Shown in pieces: positions 18,413-29,722 of a DNA stretch of 64,000 nucleotides (position 1 is its first letter; each line of letters begins with the position of its first letter). Source of the DNA: an uncultured Pelagibacteraceae bacterium (lineage in GTDB: Bacteria; Pseudomonadota; Alphaproteobacteria; Pelagibacterales; Pelagibacteraceae); contig CACNVX010000002.1 in the NCBI GenBank assembly GCA_902624045.1, positions 25,538 to 89,537 on the forward strand, written 5' to 3'. The notes under the pieces are model-generated. The model was given only the letters and a program-made list of their open reading frames with translations, did no database searches and was not told where the DNA came from. The position numbers were made by a program, and so were the translations under genes.

Positions 18413-19135
18413 TTATTTTCTCACAATTTCTAAAAATACTTCCTCTAAATTTTTTCTTCCATATTTTGTAATTAACTCCTCAGGAGTTCCTCTATCCACT
18501 ATTAAACCATCTTTCATCATTAGAACAGAATTACATAATCTTTTCACTTCTTCCATATTATGAGAGGCAAGCAAAACTGATATTTTTTTTTCTTTTTTAT
18601 AATCCTCCAAAAAAGATCTTACAAAATCCCCTGTTTCAGGATCTAATGAAGCAGTAGGTTCATCTAACAAAAGAACAGTTGGATCATTTATTAAAGCTTT
18701 AGCAAGACTTACTCTATTTTTTTGTCCAGAGGAAAGTTCTCCAGTAATTTTATTTAAAAGGTCTTTTAATCTAAGTTTATTTGCAAGGTGATCTATTCTA
18801 TCATTTAAATTTTGAATGTTATATAACTTTCCATAAACAATTAAATTTTGTTTAACCTTAAGTTTTTTAGGTAATTCAATGTAGGGAGAAATAAAATTCA
18901 TTTTATGAAGAAGTGAAATTTTATTTTTTTCAATATTCTCTCCATTGATTAAAACTTCACCACTGCTTGGTTTTAATAATCCTAAAATCATTCCAATAGT
19001 TGTAGTTTTTCCACATCCATTAGGTCCCAATAAACCAACCATTTCATTTTCATTAATTTTAAAATTTATTTTAGCTACTGCTTCTTTATCTTTATATTTT
19101 TTCGATAGATTGATTACTTCAATAGAATTTGTCAT
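18413..19135 (-). CDS. ABC transporter ATP-binding protein (ABC-2 partner)
   Basis: Cytoplasmic ATPase of an exporter-type ABC system. Walker A GPNGCGKTT (about residues 36-44), the ABC signature LSSGQKNRVSLAKAL (about 134-148), Walker B VLLLDEPTASLDP (about 155-167) and the switch His in LLASHNMEE are all intact. Length 240 aa is normal. It overlaps tsaC by 1 bp upstream and precedes the permease by 2 bp, so the three genes form one unit. The substrate is unknown. Confidence 0.92.
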   Translation of the reverse strand: MTNSIEVINLSKKYKDKEAVAKINFKINENEMVGLLGPNGCGKTTTIGMILGLLKPSSGEVLINGENIEKNKISLLHKMNFISPYIELPKKLKVKQNLIVYGKLYNIQNLNDRIDHLANKLRLKDLLNKITGELSSGQKNRVSLAKALINDPTVLLLDEPTASLDPETGDFVRSFLEDYKKEKKISVLLASHNMEEVKRLCNSVLMMKDGLIVDRGTPEELITKYGRKNLEEVFLEIVRK

Positions 19136-20067
19136 TAATATTTAGAGGCTCTCTTTAATCTATCGTTAATTGTTTTACCAAGACCTTTGTTTGGTATCAT
19201 CTCAACTGCAATCTTTTTAAAACCGTCGTTTTTAATTTTTCTTAAAGTTGAATATAAATTCTTTGTAGCCTCCTCTATATTCTTCACTTTGGATAAATAA
19301 TAATAGTTTTTTAGGTTTGATTTTCTTTTTTTTATTAATAAATAAGCTTCATCTTTTTTAGGTTTTTTAACATTAATTCTTAAGGGTATCCCAGGTGAGT
19401 AATGCAATGGAAATAAACCAGGTGATAATTTTTTTTTTGAGTTTGTATTAATTAGTAATTTTTTTTTTAAAACATTTTCAATTTTTTTTGTGTCAAGACC
19501 TCCATATCTTAAGAGTGATGGTTTCTCTAAAAGATTTAATATTGTGGACTCAACTCCAATTTTGCTTTTCCCACCATTTAAAATATATTTTATTTTTGAA
19601 CCGAATTCCTCTTTTACATCAGAAGGTTTAACCGAACTTAATCTTGAAGATATGTTTGCGCTGGGTGCAGCTACTGGATAATCTAAAAGTTTTAATAAAT
19701 TTCTAAACAATTTATGCTTAGGAAAACGTACAGCAATACTTTTTTTATTATTAGTTACATATTTTGATATTTTGGAGTTATTTTTTAATTTCAAAATATA
19801 AGTTATTGGACCTGGAGAGAATTTTTTGTAAAGTTTTATTAAATTATCGTTTATATCACAGTCCTTTTTAAGTCTTTGAATGCTATAATAATGGACAATA
19901 AGTGGATTGTTTAAAGGTCTTTTTTTAAGACTAAATATTTTCTTAACAGCACTATTCGAGTATGCGTTTGCAGCCAGTCCATAAACAGTTTCTGTTGGTA
20001 CTGCAACACAATGATTATTATCTAAATATTTTTTTGCTTTTTTGATATTTGATTGAATAGATTTCAT
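19135..20067 (-). CDS. tsaC: L-threonylcarbamoyladenylate synthase TsaC/Sua5
   Basis: Makes threonylcarbamoyl-AMP for the universal t6A37 tRNA modification. The YrdC/Sua5 domain (about residues 8-190) shows VAVPTETVYGLAANAYS, FSLKKRPLNNPLIVHY, SIAVRFPKH, PVAAPSANISSRLS and VESTILNL. The C-terminal extension to 310 aa, containing SPGLFPLHYSPGIPL, marks the longer Sua5 type rather than the short TsaC. It is divergent from xseB with 20 bp between starts. Confidence 0.94.
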   Translation of the reverse strand: MKSIQSNIKKAKKYLDNNHCVAVPTETVYGLAANAYSNSAVKKIFSLKKRPLNNPLIVHYYSIQRLKKDCDINDNLIKLYKKFSPGPITYILKLKNNSKISKYVTNNKKSIAVRFPKHKLFRNLLKLLDYPVAAPSANISSRLSSVKPSDVKEEFGSKIKYILNGGKSKIGVESTILNLLEKPSLLRYGGLDTKKIENVLKKKLLINTNSKKKLSPGLFPLHYSPGIPLRINVKKPKKDEAYLLIKKRKSNLKNYYYLSKVKNIEEATKNLYSTLRKIKNDGFKKIAVEMIPNKGLGKTINDRLKRASKY

Positions 20068-20087
20068 GTATTAATAATTATTATTAT

Positions 20088-20336
20088 ATGAAAGATAAAA
20101 TTTTACCACCTGATTATGATCAGTTCTCAGTTGAGGAACTTACAGAAAAAGCAAATAAGATTATAGAGTCTTTAGAAAGTGAAAATGATTTAAACAATTC
20201 AGTTGAGAGTTATCAAGAACTTCTAAAACTAAACAATATTATCGAAAAGAAATTTCATAAAAATTTTAAATCTATTAGTGAGGAGACAAATAAAAAAATT
20301 AGAGAAATAACTAAAAAAAATGAAAAAACAGCTTAA
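20088..20336 (+). CDS. xseB: Exodeoxyribonuclease VII small subunit XseB
   Basis: Small helical subunit of exonuclease VII, which degrades single-stranded DNA. The 82-aa protein shows the family pattern FSVEELTEKANKIIESLESE, followed by a second amphipathic helix (SYQELLKLNNIIEKKFHKNF). It overlaps the start of ispA by 17 bp, the xseB-ispA-dxs order seen in many proteobacteria, which supports the assignment of this short protein. Confidence 0.87.
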   Translation: MKDKILPPDYDQFSVEELTEKANKIIESLESENDLNNSVESYQELLKLNNIIEKKFHKNFKSISEETNKKIREITKKNEKTA

Positions 20337-21192
20337 TAAAATTGCTGAGGATACTAATATATTTCTTAAAAAATATATTAATTCACAAAAATATTCACAC
20401 TTAATGTCTCCCATGAAGTATGGTTTATTCCCAGGTGGGAAAAAAATTAGATCTAAAATCTTAATTGACTTAGGATCATTATTTTCAATTGAGTATAAAA
20501 CATTAATAATAATTGGGTCAGCTGTTGAGTGTATCCATGCTTATTCACTTATTCATGACGATCTTCCGTGCATGGACGACGATAATATAAGAAGAGGCAA
20601 ACCTTCAACTCACATTAAATTTGGTGAGTCTACAGCAGTTCTAGCAGGAAATTCATTATTAACTTTAGCATTTGAAATTTTATCTAATCCCAAATTAAAA
20701 TTAAACGAAAGGATTAAAATAAATTTAATCAAAAAATTATCAGAATGCTCAGGTCATTTAGGAATAGCTGGAGGGCAATATTTAGATTTAAGCTATGAGA
20801 GAAAGAAAATATCAAAAAATAAAATATTAGAAATGGAAATAAAGAAAACTGGAATGTTATTTAGTTTTTGTTGTGCGGCTCCAGCAATAATTAAGAAAAA
20901 ATCAATTCAAGAAATTAAATTTTTTGAGAATATTGGATCAAAAATTGGTCTTTTGTTCCAAATAGCTGATGATTTAATTGATTTGAAAAGTAATTCTAAG
21001 GAAGCTGGAAAAAAAACAGGAAAAGATCAAAAAAAAGGTAAGGCAACACTTATAAATTTAATAGGCTATGATGACTCACTTAAGTATTGTGATAAGATAA
21101 TAAAAGAAATTAATAAGAATTTAAGAAAATATGGTTCAAGATCTGAAAAAATTAATGAAACTTTAAATTATATATTGAACAGAAAAAAATGA
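20320..21192 (+). CDS. ispA: Farnesyl/geranylgeranyl diphosphate synthase IspA
   Basis: Short-chain trans-prenyltransferase that condenses isopentenyl diphosphate units. The first Asp-rich motif is [15 protein letters not shown] (DDxxxxD type, about residues 76-90) and the second is [18 protein letters not shown]. Length 290 aa and the DDxxxxD spacing fit bacterial IspA. It is translationally coupled to dxs, which supplies the upstream MEP pathway. Confidence 0.93.
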   Translation: MKKQLNKIAEDTNIFLKKYINSQKYSHLMSPMKYGLFPGGKKIRSKILIDLGSLFSIEYKTLIIIGSAVECIHAYSLIHDDLPCMDDDNIRRGKPSTHIKFGESTAVLAGNSLLTLAFEILSNPKLKLNERIKINLIKKLSECSGHLGIAGGQYLDLSYERKKISKNKILEMEIKKTGMLFSFCCAAPAIIKKKSIQEIKFFENIGSKIGLLFQIADDLIDLKSNSKEAGKKTGKDQKKGKATLINLIGYDDSLKYCDKIIKEINKNLRKYGSRSEKINETLNYILNRKK

Positions 21193-23105
21193 AAAAAAAT
21201 TATCAATTTTTAAATAATATAAACTTTCCATCTGATTTAAGAAAAGTTTCTGAAGATAATTTACAAAAAGTAGCAGATGAGTTGAGGGAGGAAATGATAA
21301 GTGCTGTTTCAGAAACAGGAGGTCACCTTGGTGCTGGTTTGGGAGTGGTTGAATTGACAGTCGCGCTTCATTATGTTTTTGATACACCAAATGATAAATT
21401 AATATGGGATGTTGGTCATCAATCTTATCCACATAAAATTTTAACTGGTAGAAAAGATAAGATTAGAACTTTACGACAGGGTAACGGTTTATCAGGTTTT
21501 ACAAAAAGATCTGAAAGTGAGTATGACCCATTTGGAGCAGCCCATAGTTCAACATCTATTTCATCAGCATTAGGAATTGCTGAGGCAAATAAATTAGAAA
21601 ATAAGTCTTCCAATGTAATAGCTGTAATAGGAGATGGAGCAATTAGTGCAGGTATGGCTTATGAGGCTATGAATAATGCTGGAGCATCAAAGACAAAAAT
21701 GATTGTTATTTTAAATGATAACGACATGTCAATTGCAAAACCAGTTGGAGCAATGAGAACTTACTTAGCAAAATTATTTACGGGTAAAATATATTTTAGT
21801 CTTAGAGAAACTTTAAAATTAATTACATCTGCATTTTCAAAAAGATTTAGCGCCAAAGCAGGAAAAGCAGAGGATTTTTTCCGTTCAGCAGTTACTGGAG
21901 GTACATTGTTTAGTTCACTTGGTTTTTATTATGCAGGTCCTATTGATGGTCATGATTTATCGAGCCTTGTTCCAATTTTAAAAAATGCAAAAGAATCAAG
22001 ACATGAGGGTCCTATAATGATTCATATCAAAACTCAAAAAGGAAAAGGTTATTCTTATGCAGAAAAAGCAAATGATCATTATCATGGAGTGTCAAAATTT
22101 AATGTTGAGACTGGTGAACAGTTAAAGAGCAAATCAAATCTTCCAGCTTATACAAAAGTATTTGCAAACACGTTAGTTAAACATGCTAAAAAAGATAGCA
22201 AAATAGTAGGAATAACAGCAGCGATGCCAGGAGGGACAGGCATGGATATTTTTGGCAAGGAGTTTCCAAATAGAATGTTTGACGTAGGAATTGCAGAACA
22301 ACATGCTGTAACTTTTGCAGCCGGTCTAGCAACCGAAGGATACAAACCATATGCTGCAATTTATTCTACATTTTTACAGAGAGCATATGATCAAGTTGTC
22401 CACGATGTTGCCATCCAAAGTTTACCAGTTAGATTTGCGATAGATAGAGCAGGATTAGTTGGTGCTGATGGATCAACACATGCTGGCTCATTTGATATAA
22501 CTTACTTATCAACTTTACCTAACTTTGTTGTAATGGCAGCAAGTGATGAAGCTGAACTGGTTAAAATGATCAATACTTCAGTAGATATAAATGACAGACC
22601 TTCCGCAATTAGATATCCAAGAGGAACAGGGGTTGGTGTTGACCTTCCATCAATAGATGAAAAAATTGAAATTGGTAAAGGAAGAATTGTTCAACAAGGA
22701 ACACAGGTTTGCATTTTAAACCTTGGTACAAGACTTGAGGAGTGTAAGTTAGCTGTAGAGGAATTAAAAGCAAAAGGAGTTTCAACAACTTTGATAGACG
22801 CTAGATTTGCTAAGCCTTTAGACGAAGAGCTTATACTAAAATCTGCTAAGGAACATGAGCTTATGATAACTATTGAAGAAGGATCAATTGGTGGTTTCGG
22901 TTCTCATGTTAAAAATTTATTAGCTGAAAGAGGAATATTTGATAAAGGTTTAAAATTTAGATCAATGACTTTACCGGATGAATTCATTGAACAAAATGAT
23001 CCAAAAAAAATGTATGATAAAGCTGGTTTAAACAGTTCTCAAATTTCTAAGAAAATTACTGATGTTTTGTTTCAAAAGGAGACAATAAGAGTTGTAAAAA
23101 ATTAA
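21189..23105 (+). CDS. dxs: 1-deoxy-D-xylulose-5-phosphate synthase Dxs
   Basis: Thiamine-diphosphate enzyme that makes DXP from pyruvate and glyceraldehyde-3-P, the entry to the MEP isoprenoid pathway and also a precursor of thiamine and pyridoxal phosphate. Visible motifs are [37 protein letters not shown], the ThDP motif [18 protein letters not shown], and the transketolase-like pyrimidine domain [18 protein letters not shown]. Length 638 aa is typical. It starts inside the ispA stop (ATGA) and ends 6 bp before the convergent aroC. Confidence 0.97.
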   Translation: MKKNYQFLNNINFPSDLRKVSEDNLQKVADELREEMISAVSETGGHLGAGLGVVELTVALHYVFDTPNDKLIWDVGHQSYPHKILTGRKDKIRTLRQGNGLSGFTKRSESEYDPFGAAHSSTSISSALGIAEANKLENKSSNVIAVIGDGAISAGMAYEAMNNAGASKTKMIVILNDNDMSIAKPVGAMRTYLAKLFTGKIYFSLRETLKLITSAFSKRFSAKAGKAEDFFRSAVTGGTLFSSLGFYYAGPIDGHDLSSLVPILKNAKESRHEGPIMIHIKTQKGKGYSYAEKANDHYHGVSKFNVETGEQLKSKSNLPAYTKVFANTLVKHAKKDSKIVGITAAMPGGTGMDIFGKEFPNRMFDVGIAEQHAVTFAAGLATEGYKPYAAIYSTFLQRAYDQVVHDVAIQSLPVRFAIDRAGLVGADGSTHAGSFDITYLSTLPNFVVMAASDEAELVKMINTSVDINDRPSAIRYPRGTGVGVDLPSIDEKIEIGKGRIVQQGTQVCILNLGTRLEECKLAVEELKAKGVSTTLIDARFAKPLDEELILKSAKEHELMITIEEGSIGGFGSHVKNLLAERGIFDKGLKFRSMTLPDEFIEQNDPKKMYDKAGLNSSQISKKITDVLFQKETIRVVKN

Positions 23106-23111
23106 TTTAAG

Positions 23112-24194
23112 CTAACTACATTGGGCTTTATTCATTAAGTAGTGGTCAAGTAAAACACAGTTCATCATCGCTTCACCAATTGGTACAGCTCTAATTCCTA
23201 CACAAGGATCATGTCTACCTTTAACAGATATTGAGGTATTTTTCCCAAATTTATTTACAGTTTTTCTACTAGTTAAAATTGACGATGTTGGTTTGACAGC
23301 AAAAGATGCAATAATTTCTTGGCCCGTAGAAATTCCACCAAGAATTCCACCTGCTTTATTTGAATTAAATTTTAATTTATTTCCTTTTGAAGAAATTTCA
23401 TCTGAATTTTGTTCTCCGCTTAATTGTGCTGAGTACATTCCTGCACCAACATTTACACCTTTAACAGCATTAATACTCATTAGACCTGAAGCTATGTCAG
23501 TATCCAATTTTGAATAAATTGGAGCACCTAAACCAACTGGGATACCTCTTGCTCTTATTTCAATCACTGCTCCACATGAGGATCCTGACTTTCTAACACC
23601 AAGCAAATATTTTTCCCATAATTTAATCATTGATTTATCTGGACAAAAAAATGGATTTTTTGAAATTACTTTATCATTCCATTGATTTGTATCACATCCA
23701 AGAATTCCTAACTGAGTTACTGCCCCAATTACTTTAAATTTTTTACCTAATTTTTTTTGAAGTACAACTTTTGCTACTGCACCGGCCGCAACTCGTGCTG
23801 CAGTTTCTCTAGCAGAGGATCTGCCACCACCTCTATAGTCTCTAATTCCATATTTTTTAAAATAAGTAAAATCCGCATGACCTGGTCTGAACTTATCTTT
23901 AATGTTACTATAATCTTTGGATCTCATATCTTTGTTGTAGATTATGAGAGAAATAGGCGTTCCTGTAGTTTTACCCTCAAATACTCCTGATAGTATTTGA
24001 ACTTTATCATCCTCTTTTCTCTGAGTTGTAAATTTAGATTGTCCTGGTTTTCTTTTGTCCAATTCTATTTGAATATCTTGTTCTTTAAGATTTATGTTTG
24101 GAGGACAACCATCAACAATACAACCAATTGCGGGTCCATGAGACTCTCCCCAAGTTGTGAAACGAAATAGCTTTCCAAAAGTATTAAATGACAT
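23112..24194 (-). CDS. aroC: Chorismate synthase AroC
   Basis: Forms chorismate from EPSP with reduced FMN, the last shared step of aromatic synthesis. The motifs [26 protein letters not shown] at the N-terminus, [34 protein letters not shown] and [19 protein letters not shown] are intact. Length 360 aa is standard. It is divergent from pdxH with 33 bp between starts; that short gap holds both promoters. Confidence 0.97.
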   Translation of the reverse strand: MSFNTFGKLFRFTTWGESHGPAIGCIVDGCPPNINLKEQDIQIELDKRKPGQSKFTTQRKEDDKVQILSGVFEGKTTGTPISLIIYNKDMRSKDYSNIKDKFRPGHADFTYFKKYGIRDYRGGGRSSARETAARVAAGAVAKVVLQKKLGKKFKVIGAVTQLGILGCDTNQWNDKVISKNPFFCPDKSMIKLWEKYLLGVRKSGSSCGAVIEIRARGIPVGLGAPIYSKLDTDIASGLMSINAVKGVNVGAGMYSAQLSGEQNSDEISSKGNKLKFNSNKAGGILGGISTGQEIIASFAVKPTSSILTSRKTVNKFGKNTSISVKGRHDPCVGIRAVPIGEAMMNCVLLDHYLMNKAQCS

Positions 24195-24227
24195 TATTTA
24201 TATTATATAGATTATTTTGTTTAAATT

Positions 24228-24854
24228 ATGAATCAAAAAAACTCTTTAGGTCTTAATAGTTGCTTTCTTGATATAGATGATCCAATTCATTTATTTCATG
24301 AATGGATGGAGGAAGCAAAGAAAACTGAGCCAAATGATCCAAACGCTGTTGCTTTGGCCACATCAGATAAAAACAACATTCCTTCAGTTAGAATGGTTTT
24401 ACTTAAAGATTTCAACAAAGATGGATTTGTATTTTATACAAATTTAAATAGTCAAAAGGGAAATGAATTAAAAGAAAATCCGTATGTTGCGATGTGTTTC
24501 CATTGGAAAAGTCTTTTGAGACAAATTAGAATTAATGGAAAGGTTAAATTAGTTTCTGATCAGGTTGCAGACAAATATTATTCATCTAGAGCGTATGAAA
24601 GTCGAATAGGAGCATGGGCTTCTAAACAAAGTGAAGAATTAAATTCGCGAGAACAATTGTTAAAATCTATACAAGATTACAAAAAAAAATATAGCAACAA
24701 ATCAGATGTACCAAGACCAAGTCACTGGTCTGGATGGATTTTATCTCCAGATAGTATTGAATTTTGGCTAGATGGTGAGAATAGAATTCACGAGAGATTA
24801 AAATATAAGAAAAATGACTCCGGGAAGTGGATAAAGTCTTTATTAAGTCCTTAA
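24228..24854 (+). CDS. pdxH: Pyridoxamine 5'-phosphate oxidase PdxH
   Basis: FMN enzyme that oxidises PNP/PMP to pyridoxal 5'-phosphate. Characteristic segments are DPNAVALATSDKNNIPSVRMVLLKDF, FVFYTNLNSQKGNELKENP, WKSLLRQIRINGKVKLVS, SRIGAWASKQSE and the C-terminal GENRIHERLKY. Length 208 aa is normal. Its stop shares a TTAA with the stop of the convergent polyprenyl synthase gene. Confidence 0.95.
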   Translation: MNQKNSLGLNSCFLDIDDPIHLFHEWMEEAKKTEPNDPNAVALATSDKNNIPSVRMVLLKDFNKDGFVFYTNLNSQKGNELKENPYVAMCFHWKSLLRQIRINGKVKLVSDQVADKYYSSRAYESRIGAWASKQSEELNSREQLLKSIQDYKKKYSNKSDVPRPSHWSGWILSPDSIEFWLDGENRIHERLKYKKNDSGKWIKSLLSP

Positions 24855-25864
24855 AAATTTCTTGATAAACTAAATGATGTTAATCTTTTAAGAATATTTT
24901 TTTCTTCAGAGTCTTTAAATACACTTAGAGAATTTGAGGCTAAATTTATATAGTGCTGTGCTTTTTGATAGCATTCCTGAATTATTTTATGCTTATTTAT
25001 AAGAGCAATAATTTCATTAAAGTCATCTTTTGTTCTTAACTCTTTTTTAAACATATTTGATAAAATTTTCTTTTCATCATTTCCTAATTTTTGAAAAAGT
25101 AAAATTATTGGTAAGGTAATTTTTCCTTCAAAAAAATCTTGACCAATTTTTTTACCAAATAGTTTGAGCTCAGCATTATAGTCTAATGTGTCGTCTGCTA
25201 TTTGAAAAGTTAATCCCAAGTTTCTTCCATAAAATTCTAAAGCATCTTTTTCTTTATTTTCTACATCAGATAAAATTGCACCAACTTTAGTTGCTGCTGC
25301 AAATAACTCAGCAGTTTTAGCTGAGATGATTTTTAAATATGTTTCTTCCAGCATATCAACTTCACCTTTGTGTTGAAGTTGTAGAACTTCTCCTTGAGCA
25401 ATTTTAGATGAAGTGGACGATAATAATTTTAAAACTTCTAGGTTTCCATCTTCTACCATCATTTCAAAACATCTACTTAACAGATAATCTCCTATTAAAA
25501 CTGACGAATGATTATCCCAAACTTTGTTTAAAGTTTCTTTCCCTCTTCTAACAGTGCCTTCATCAATTACATCATCATGCATCAACGTTGCGCTGTGAAT
25601 TAATTCAACACACGCAGCTAAATTTATATCTCTAGAGCCTTTAGAGTAACCGCATAATTTTGCACTACCCAATGTTAGTAAAGCTCTTAGTCTTTTTCCT
25701 CCAGTTTCTATATGATAATCTGTCATTTTTTGAACCAGCTGTACGTCACTAGATAATTTTGATTTTATTTTTTCTTCGGTTAAAACCAGTTTTTCTTCAA
25801 CCGAGTCTTTAAGCTGAAAATATGAATCATTTATCTGATTTTTAAGCTGTACAACTGTTCCCAT
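24851..25864 (-). CDS. ispB: Long-chain polyprenyl diphosphate synthase (IspB-like)
   Basis: All-trans polyprenyl synthase, probably making the octa- to decaprenyl side chain of ubiquinone. The first Asp-rich motif MHDDVIDEGTVRRGK (DDxxD type) and the second QIADDTLDYN are present, with GGKRLRALLTL near residue 56. The simple DDxxD, the length of 337 aa and similarity to IspB separate it from the shorter IspA at 20320. The exact chain length cannot be read from sequence. Confidence 0.92.
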   Translation of the reverse strand: MGTVVQLKNQINDSYFQLKDSVEEKLVLTEEKIKSKLSSDVQLVQKMTDYHIETGGKRLRALLTLGSAKLCGYSKGSRDINLAACVELIHSATLMHDDVIDEGTVRRGKETLNKVWDNHSSVLIGDYLLSRCFEMMVEDGNLEVLKLLSSTSSKIAQGEVLQLQHKGEVDMLEETYLKIISAKTAELFAAATKVGAILSDVENKEKDALEFYGRNLGLTFQIADDTLDYNAELKLFGKKIGQDFFEGKITLPIILLFQKLGNDEKKILSNMFKKELRTKDDFNEIIALINKHKIIQECYQKAQHYINLASNSLSVFKDSEEKNILKRLTSFSLSRNF

Positions 25865-25910
25865 AACATTTTCAAATTAGTATAATTTGTGTATATATAT
25901 TACTTATCAA

Positions 25911-25938
25911 TTGACGCACCAGTTTCTTCAATTATAAG
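25911..25938 (+). promoter_or_regulatory. Putative promoter of the S49 peptidase-glyQS-ppdK unit
   Basis: TTGACG (25911-25916) is 16 bp upstream of TATAAG (25933-25938). The predicted start near 25945 gives a leader of about 34 nt before ATG 25979. Confidence 0.55.
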
Positions 25939-25978
25939 TAGTCTTTATATTCAATAAATAATTCTATAAGACTTAGCT

Positions 25979-26785
25979 ATGTTCTCTTTTTTTAAAAAGA
26001 AAAAAATTGTTGCTCACTTAAAATTAAGCGGGGTTATTGGTAATGCAGGAAAATTTAAACAAGGTATTGATTTTGCAGGTCAAGAAGAACAAATTAAAAA
26101 GGCTTTTTCTCTGAAAAAAGCGGCATGTGTAGCTATATCAATCAATTCTCCAGGAGGATCACCAGTTCAATCTCATTTAATTTATAGTTTTATTAGACAA
26201 CAAGCAAAAAAACACAAAAAAAAAGTTATTGTATTCGCAGAAGATGTAGCAGCCTCTGGAGGTTATTTGATTTCTTGTGCTGGTGACGAAATTTATGCAA
26301 ATTCAAGTTCAATAATTGGATCTATAGGAGTGATATACTCTTCTTTTGGATTTACTGAGTTGATAAAAAAAATTGGGGTTGAAAGAAGAGTTCATACTGC
26401 CGGTAAAAACAAAAGCACACTTGATCCATTTTTAGAGGAAAAAAACGAGGATATTGAAAGATTAAAAAATATTCAATTGGATCTTCATAAAGACTTTATA
26501 GATGTTGTTGAAAAAAGCAGAGGATCAAAATTAAACAAATCTGATGTTGAACTTTTTTCTGGCGAGTTTTGGTCAGGTAGTAAAGCAAAAAATTTAGGAT
26601 TGATTGACGGAATTGGTAACGCACATGAAATATTAAAAGATAAATTTGGCGAAGATGTAATTATAAAAAAATTTGAAAAATCAAAAGGATGGTTAAGTCA
26701 AAAACTTTCTTCATCCAGCAATCAAGTAGATCGAATAGCAAGTATTTTAGATGAAAGATCAATTTGGCAAAGATATGGTTTCTAA
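25979..26785 (+). CDS. S49 family signal-peptide-peptidase-like serine protease (SohB/SppA-like)
   Basis: Serine/lysine protease related to SppA and SohB, which degrade cleaved signal peptides and membrane fragments. The clear S49 block is [41 protein letters not shown] with nucleophile Ser in ASGG, and [15 protein letters not shown]. At 268 aa it is a single-domain form. The N-terminus ([18 protein letters not shown]) goes straight into the first strand and shows no clear membrane anchor, unlike E. coli SppA, so membrane attachment is uncertain. Confidence 0.9.
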   Translation: MFSFFKKKKIVAHLKLSGVIGNAGKFKQGIDFAGQEEQIKKAFSLKKAACVAISINSPGGSPVQSHLIYSFIRQQAKKHKKKVIVFAEDVAASGGYLISCAGDEIYANSSSIIGSIGVIYSSFGFTELIKKIGVERRVHTAGKNKSTLDPFLEEKNEDIERLKNIQLDLHKDFIDVVEKSRGSKLNKSDVELFSGEFWSGSKAKNLGLIDGIGNAHEILKDKFGEDVIIKKFEKSKGWLSQKLSSSSNQVDRIASILDERSIWQRYGF

Positions 26786-27656
26786 AGCAAAAAAAGAAAA
26801 AAAAAAAATTCAAACTTTCCAAGATACAATTTTAAATCTTCAGAAATTTTGGAGTAAAAAAGGATGCATTATTCTTCAGCCTTATGATATGGAAGTTGGT
26901 GCAGGAACTTTTCATCCAGCTACTACCCTAAGATCGCTTGGAACCAAGCCATGGAAAGCAGCTTACGTACAGCCATCAAGAAGACCTACAGATGGAAGAT
27001 ATGGTGATAATCCAAACAGGTTGCAACACTATTATCAATTTCAAGTTTTAATTAAACCTTCCCCTGAAAATATAAAAAAACTTTATTTAAATAGTTTATC
27101 TACTATAGGAATAGATCATAATGATCATGATATAAGGTTTGTTGAAGATGATTGGGAAAGTCCAACATTAGGTGCTGCAGGATTAGGATGGGAAGTATGG
27201 TGTGATGGAATGGAAATTACTCAATTCACCTATTTTCAACAAATGGCTGGATTTGATTGTAAACCTGTATCAGTTGAAATCACTTATGGTTTAGAAAGAA
27301 TTTGTATGTTCACTCAAAAAGAAAAAAACGTTTATAATTTATTATGGAATGATGAAGGTGTAAAATATCACGAAGTATTTCATCAAGCTGAAAAAGAATT
27401 TTCAGCATACAATTTTGAACACGCGAATGTAGAAACACTTTTGAAAATGTTTGAAATGCATGAGTCCGAAGCAAAAGATTTGGTAGAAAAAAAAATTTCT
27501 TTACCAGCATATGATCAATGTTTAAAAGCTAGTCATGTGTTTAATATTTTAGATGCAAGAGGTGCAATCAGTGTCGCACAAAGAGCAGGTTATATTGCTA
27601 GAATAAGAGATATTACAAAATCTACAGCAGGCGTTTGGTTAGATAGTCAAAAATAA
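26775..27656 (+). CDS. glyQ: Glycyl-tRNA synthetase alpha subunit GlyQ
   Basis: Catalytic alpha subunit of the bacterial alpha2beta2 glycyl-tRNA synthetase. Diagnostic segments are [70 protein letters not shown] and [21 protein letters not shown] 26775 (293 aa, 11-bp overlap with the peptidase gene) is chosen; an in-frame ATG at 26751 would add eight residues. Followed by glyS with a 1-bp overlap. Confidence 0.95.
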   Translation: MVSKAKKEKKKIQTFQDTILNLQKFWSKKGCIILQPYDMEVGAGTFHPATTLRSLGTKPWKAAYVQPSRRPTDGRYGDNPNRLQHYYQFQVLIKPSPENIKKLYLNSLSTIGIDHNDHDIRFVEDDWESPTLGAAGLGWEVWCDGMEITQFTYFQQMAGFDCKPVSVEITYGLERICMFTQKEKNVYNLLWNDEGVKYHEVFHQAEKEFSAYNFEHANVETLLKMFEMHESEAKDLVEKKISLPAYDQCLKASHVFNILDARGAISVAQRAGYIARIRDITKSTAGVWLDSQK

Positions 27657-29722
27657 TGTCAGAGTTATTTTTAGAATTATTTAGTGAAGAAATACCTTCA
27701 AATCTTCAACAAAGTTTAAGGGAAGATTTACTTAAAAGTTTTAATGATTTTTTTTTAGAAAAATCAATTTTATTTAAAAAAAGCTCATCATACTCAACAC
27801 CAAACAGACTAGTGGTATTATTTGAAGGTGTTCAAAAAAATATTGTACTAAAATCTAAGGAGATTAAAGGTCCAAATATCAATTCAGCAGATATAGCATT
27901 AGACGGGTTTGTTAGGTCAAATAACATATTAAAAAAGGATCTCTACCAAAAGAAAACCGATAAAGGAGAATTTTATTTTTTCAAGACAAAGTCAAAAAAA
28001 TTGCAGACACATGAATTGCTAGAAGAATTTATACCAATATTATTAAGTAAAATTCAATGGAAAAAATCAATGTATTGGGGAACTTTTGACCTAAATTGGG
28101 GGAGACCGTTAAAATCAATTCTAGCTGTATTTGATAAAAAAAAGTTAAATTTTAATTTTCATCACCTGACATCTTCTAACTCAACTTTTATTGATAAAGA
28201 ATTTGAGGAAAATAAAAAGTCTTTTTTAGAATTTAAAAATTATAAAAGTTTTTTTAGAAAAATGGATATTATCGTTGATCACAATGAAAGAAAAAAGTTA
28301 ATAGAAAAAAAATTCAACAACATATTAAAAAATAAAAATATTAAGATTCAACATAATCCTAGATTACTTAACGAGGTTGTAGATTTAACAGATCAACCAA
28401 ATATCCTTCTTTGCGAATTTGATAAGAAATTTCTAAATATTCCAAAAGAAATATTAATCATTACCATGCAATACCATCAAAAATATTTTCCTATATTTGA
28501 TAATAAAGAAAATATTACCAATGAGTTTTTAGTGGTTGCAAACAAAAAAGATAAAAAGGGATTAATTAAATTAGGAAATGAAAGAGTAGTTGAAGCAAGA
28601 TTAAGTGATGCAGAATTTTTTTGGAAAAAAGATAAATCTCAAAATATGGTCAAAAAAGTTACTGAATTAAAATCAATGAATTATTTTAAAGGATTAGGAA
28701 GTTATTTCGATAAAGCCCAAAGAATGAGAAAATTGGGTGGAATGATATCTGATGAACTTTTAATTAGTAAAGAAAAAGTTGAATTGTCAGCATCAGTTTG
28801 TAAAGTTGATTTATTATCGGAACTAGTGGGTGAATTTCCAGAACTCCAAGGTGTAATGGGGGGTTATTTTGCTAACGCACAAGGTTTTGATAAAGATTTA
28901 GCTTTAGCAATAAGTGAGCAATATTTACCTACAGGTTCAGGTTCAAGAGTTCCAAAAAAACCATTTAGCATAGCCCTTTCTTTGGCAGATAAGATAGATA
29001 CTTTAGTTGGTTTTTTTGGTTTAAATCAAAAGCCAACAAGTTCTAAAGATCCGTATGCTCTAAGAAGATTAGCTTTGGGGGTAATAAGAATAATAGTTGA
29101 AAATAAAAAAGATTTTAAAATAAAAGATCTAATTAATTATTCTTCAAACCTGTATTTAGATCAAGGTTTTGAAATTGATCACCAATCTTTACAAAATGAA
29201 TTATCAGATTTTTTAATGGATAGATTAAAATACCACATGAAGGAGGAAAATATTAGAAATGATATAATTCAAGCATCAACCAGCTCTTTTAATTTAGATC
29301 AATCTGTTATTATTTTTAATAAAGCTAAACATTTAAATAAAATTATTAACAAACCAGATGGGTTAGATATTATTGCAAGCTATAAAAGAGCCTCAAACAT
29401 TTTAGACAGTGAATTAAAAAATGATAAAATAGAATTATCAAATACAACTGACCCTGGTATTTTTAAAACTGAGTTAGAAAAAAACTTATTTAAAAAAATT
29501 AGTGAATTAAGGAAATATTTTTCAGATATTAATAAAGATGAAAATTATGTTCAAACATTGGACAATCTGGCTAGTGTTAAAAGAGAGGTTTTTGACTTTT
29601 TTGACAATGTAATTGTTAACGAAGATGATCAGGTCATAAAGAAGAATAGGCTGGAACTAATCCAAATGATGTGTAAAACGTTCAACAATTATGTTAATTT
29701 TTCTCTAATCGACTCCCATTAA
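27656..29722 (+). CDS. glyS: Glycyl-tRNA synthetase beta subunit GlyS
   Basis: Beta subunit, responsible for tRNA-Gly recognition with an HD-type domain and an anticodon-binding C-terminus. Conserved features are ELFSEEIPSNLQ at the N-terminus, ARLSDAEFFWKKD (about residues 317-329), LSELVGEFPELQGVMGGYFA and SKDPYALRRLALGVIRI. Length 688 aa is usual. It is 1-bp coupled both to glyQ and to ppdK, an arrangement typical of alphaproteobacteria. Confidence 0.96.
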   Translation: MSELFLELFSEEIPSNLQQSLREDLLKSFNDFFLEKSILFKKSSSYSTPNRLVVLFEGVQKNIVLKSKEIKGPNINSADIALDGFVRSNNILKKDLYQKKTDKGEFYFFKTKSKKLQTHELLEEFIPILLSKIQWKKSMYWGTFDLNWGRPLKSILAVFDKKKLNFNFHHLTSSNSTFIDKEFEENKKSFLEFKNYKSFFRKMDIIVDHNERKKLIEKKFNNILKNKNIKIQHNPRLLNEVVDLTDQPNILLCEFDKKFLNIPKEILIITMQYHQKYFPIFDNKENITNEFLVVANKKDKKGLIKLGNERVVEARLSDAEFFWKKDKSQNMVKKVTELKSMNYFKGLGSYFDKAQRMRKLGGMISDELLISKEKVELSASVCKVDLLSELVGEFPELQGVMGGYFANAQGFDKDLALAISEQYLPTGSGSRVPKKPFSIALSLADKIDTLVGFFGLNQKPTSSKDPYALRRLALGVIRIIVENKKDFKIKDLINYSSNLYLDQGFEIDHQSLQNELSDFLMDRLKYHMKEENIRNDIIQASTSSFNLDQSVIIFNKAKHLNKIINKPDGLDIIASYKRASNILDSELKNDKIELSNTTDPGIFKTELEKNLFKKISELRKYFSDINKDENYVQTLDNLASVKREVFDFFDNVIVNEDDQVIKKNRLELIQMMCKTFNNYVNFSLIDSH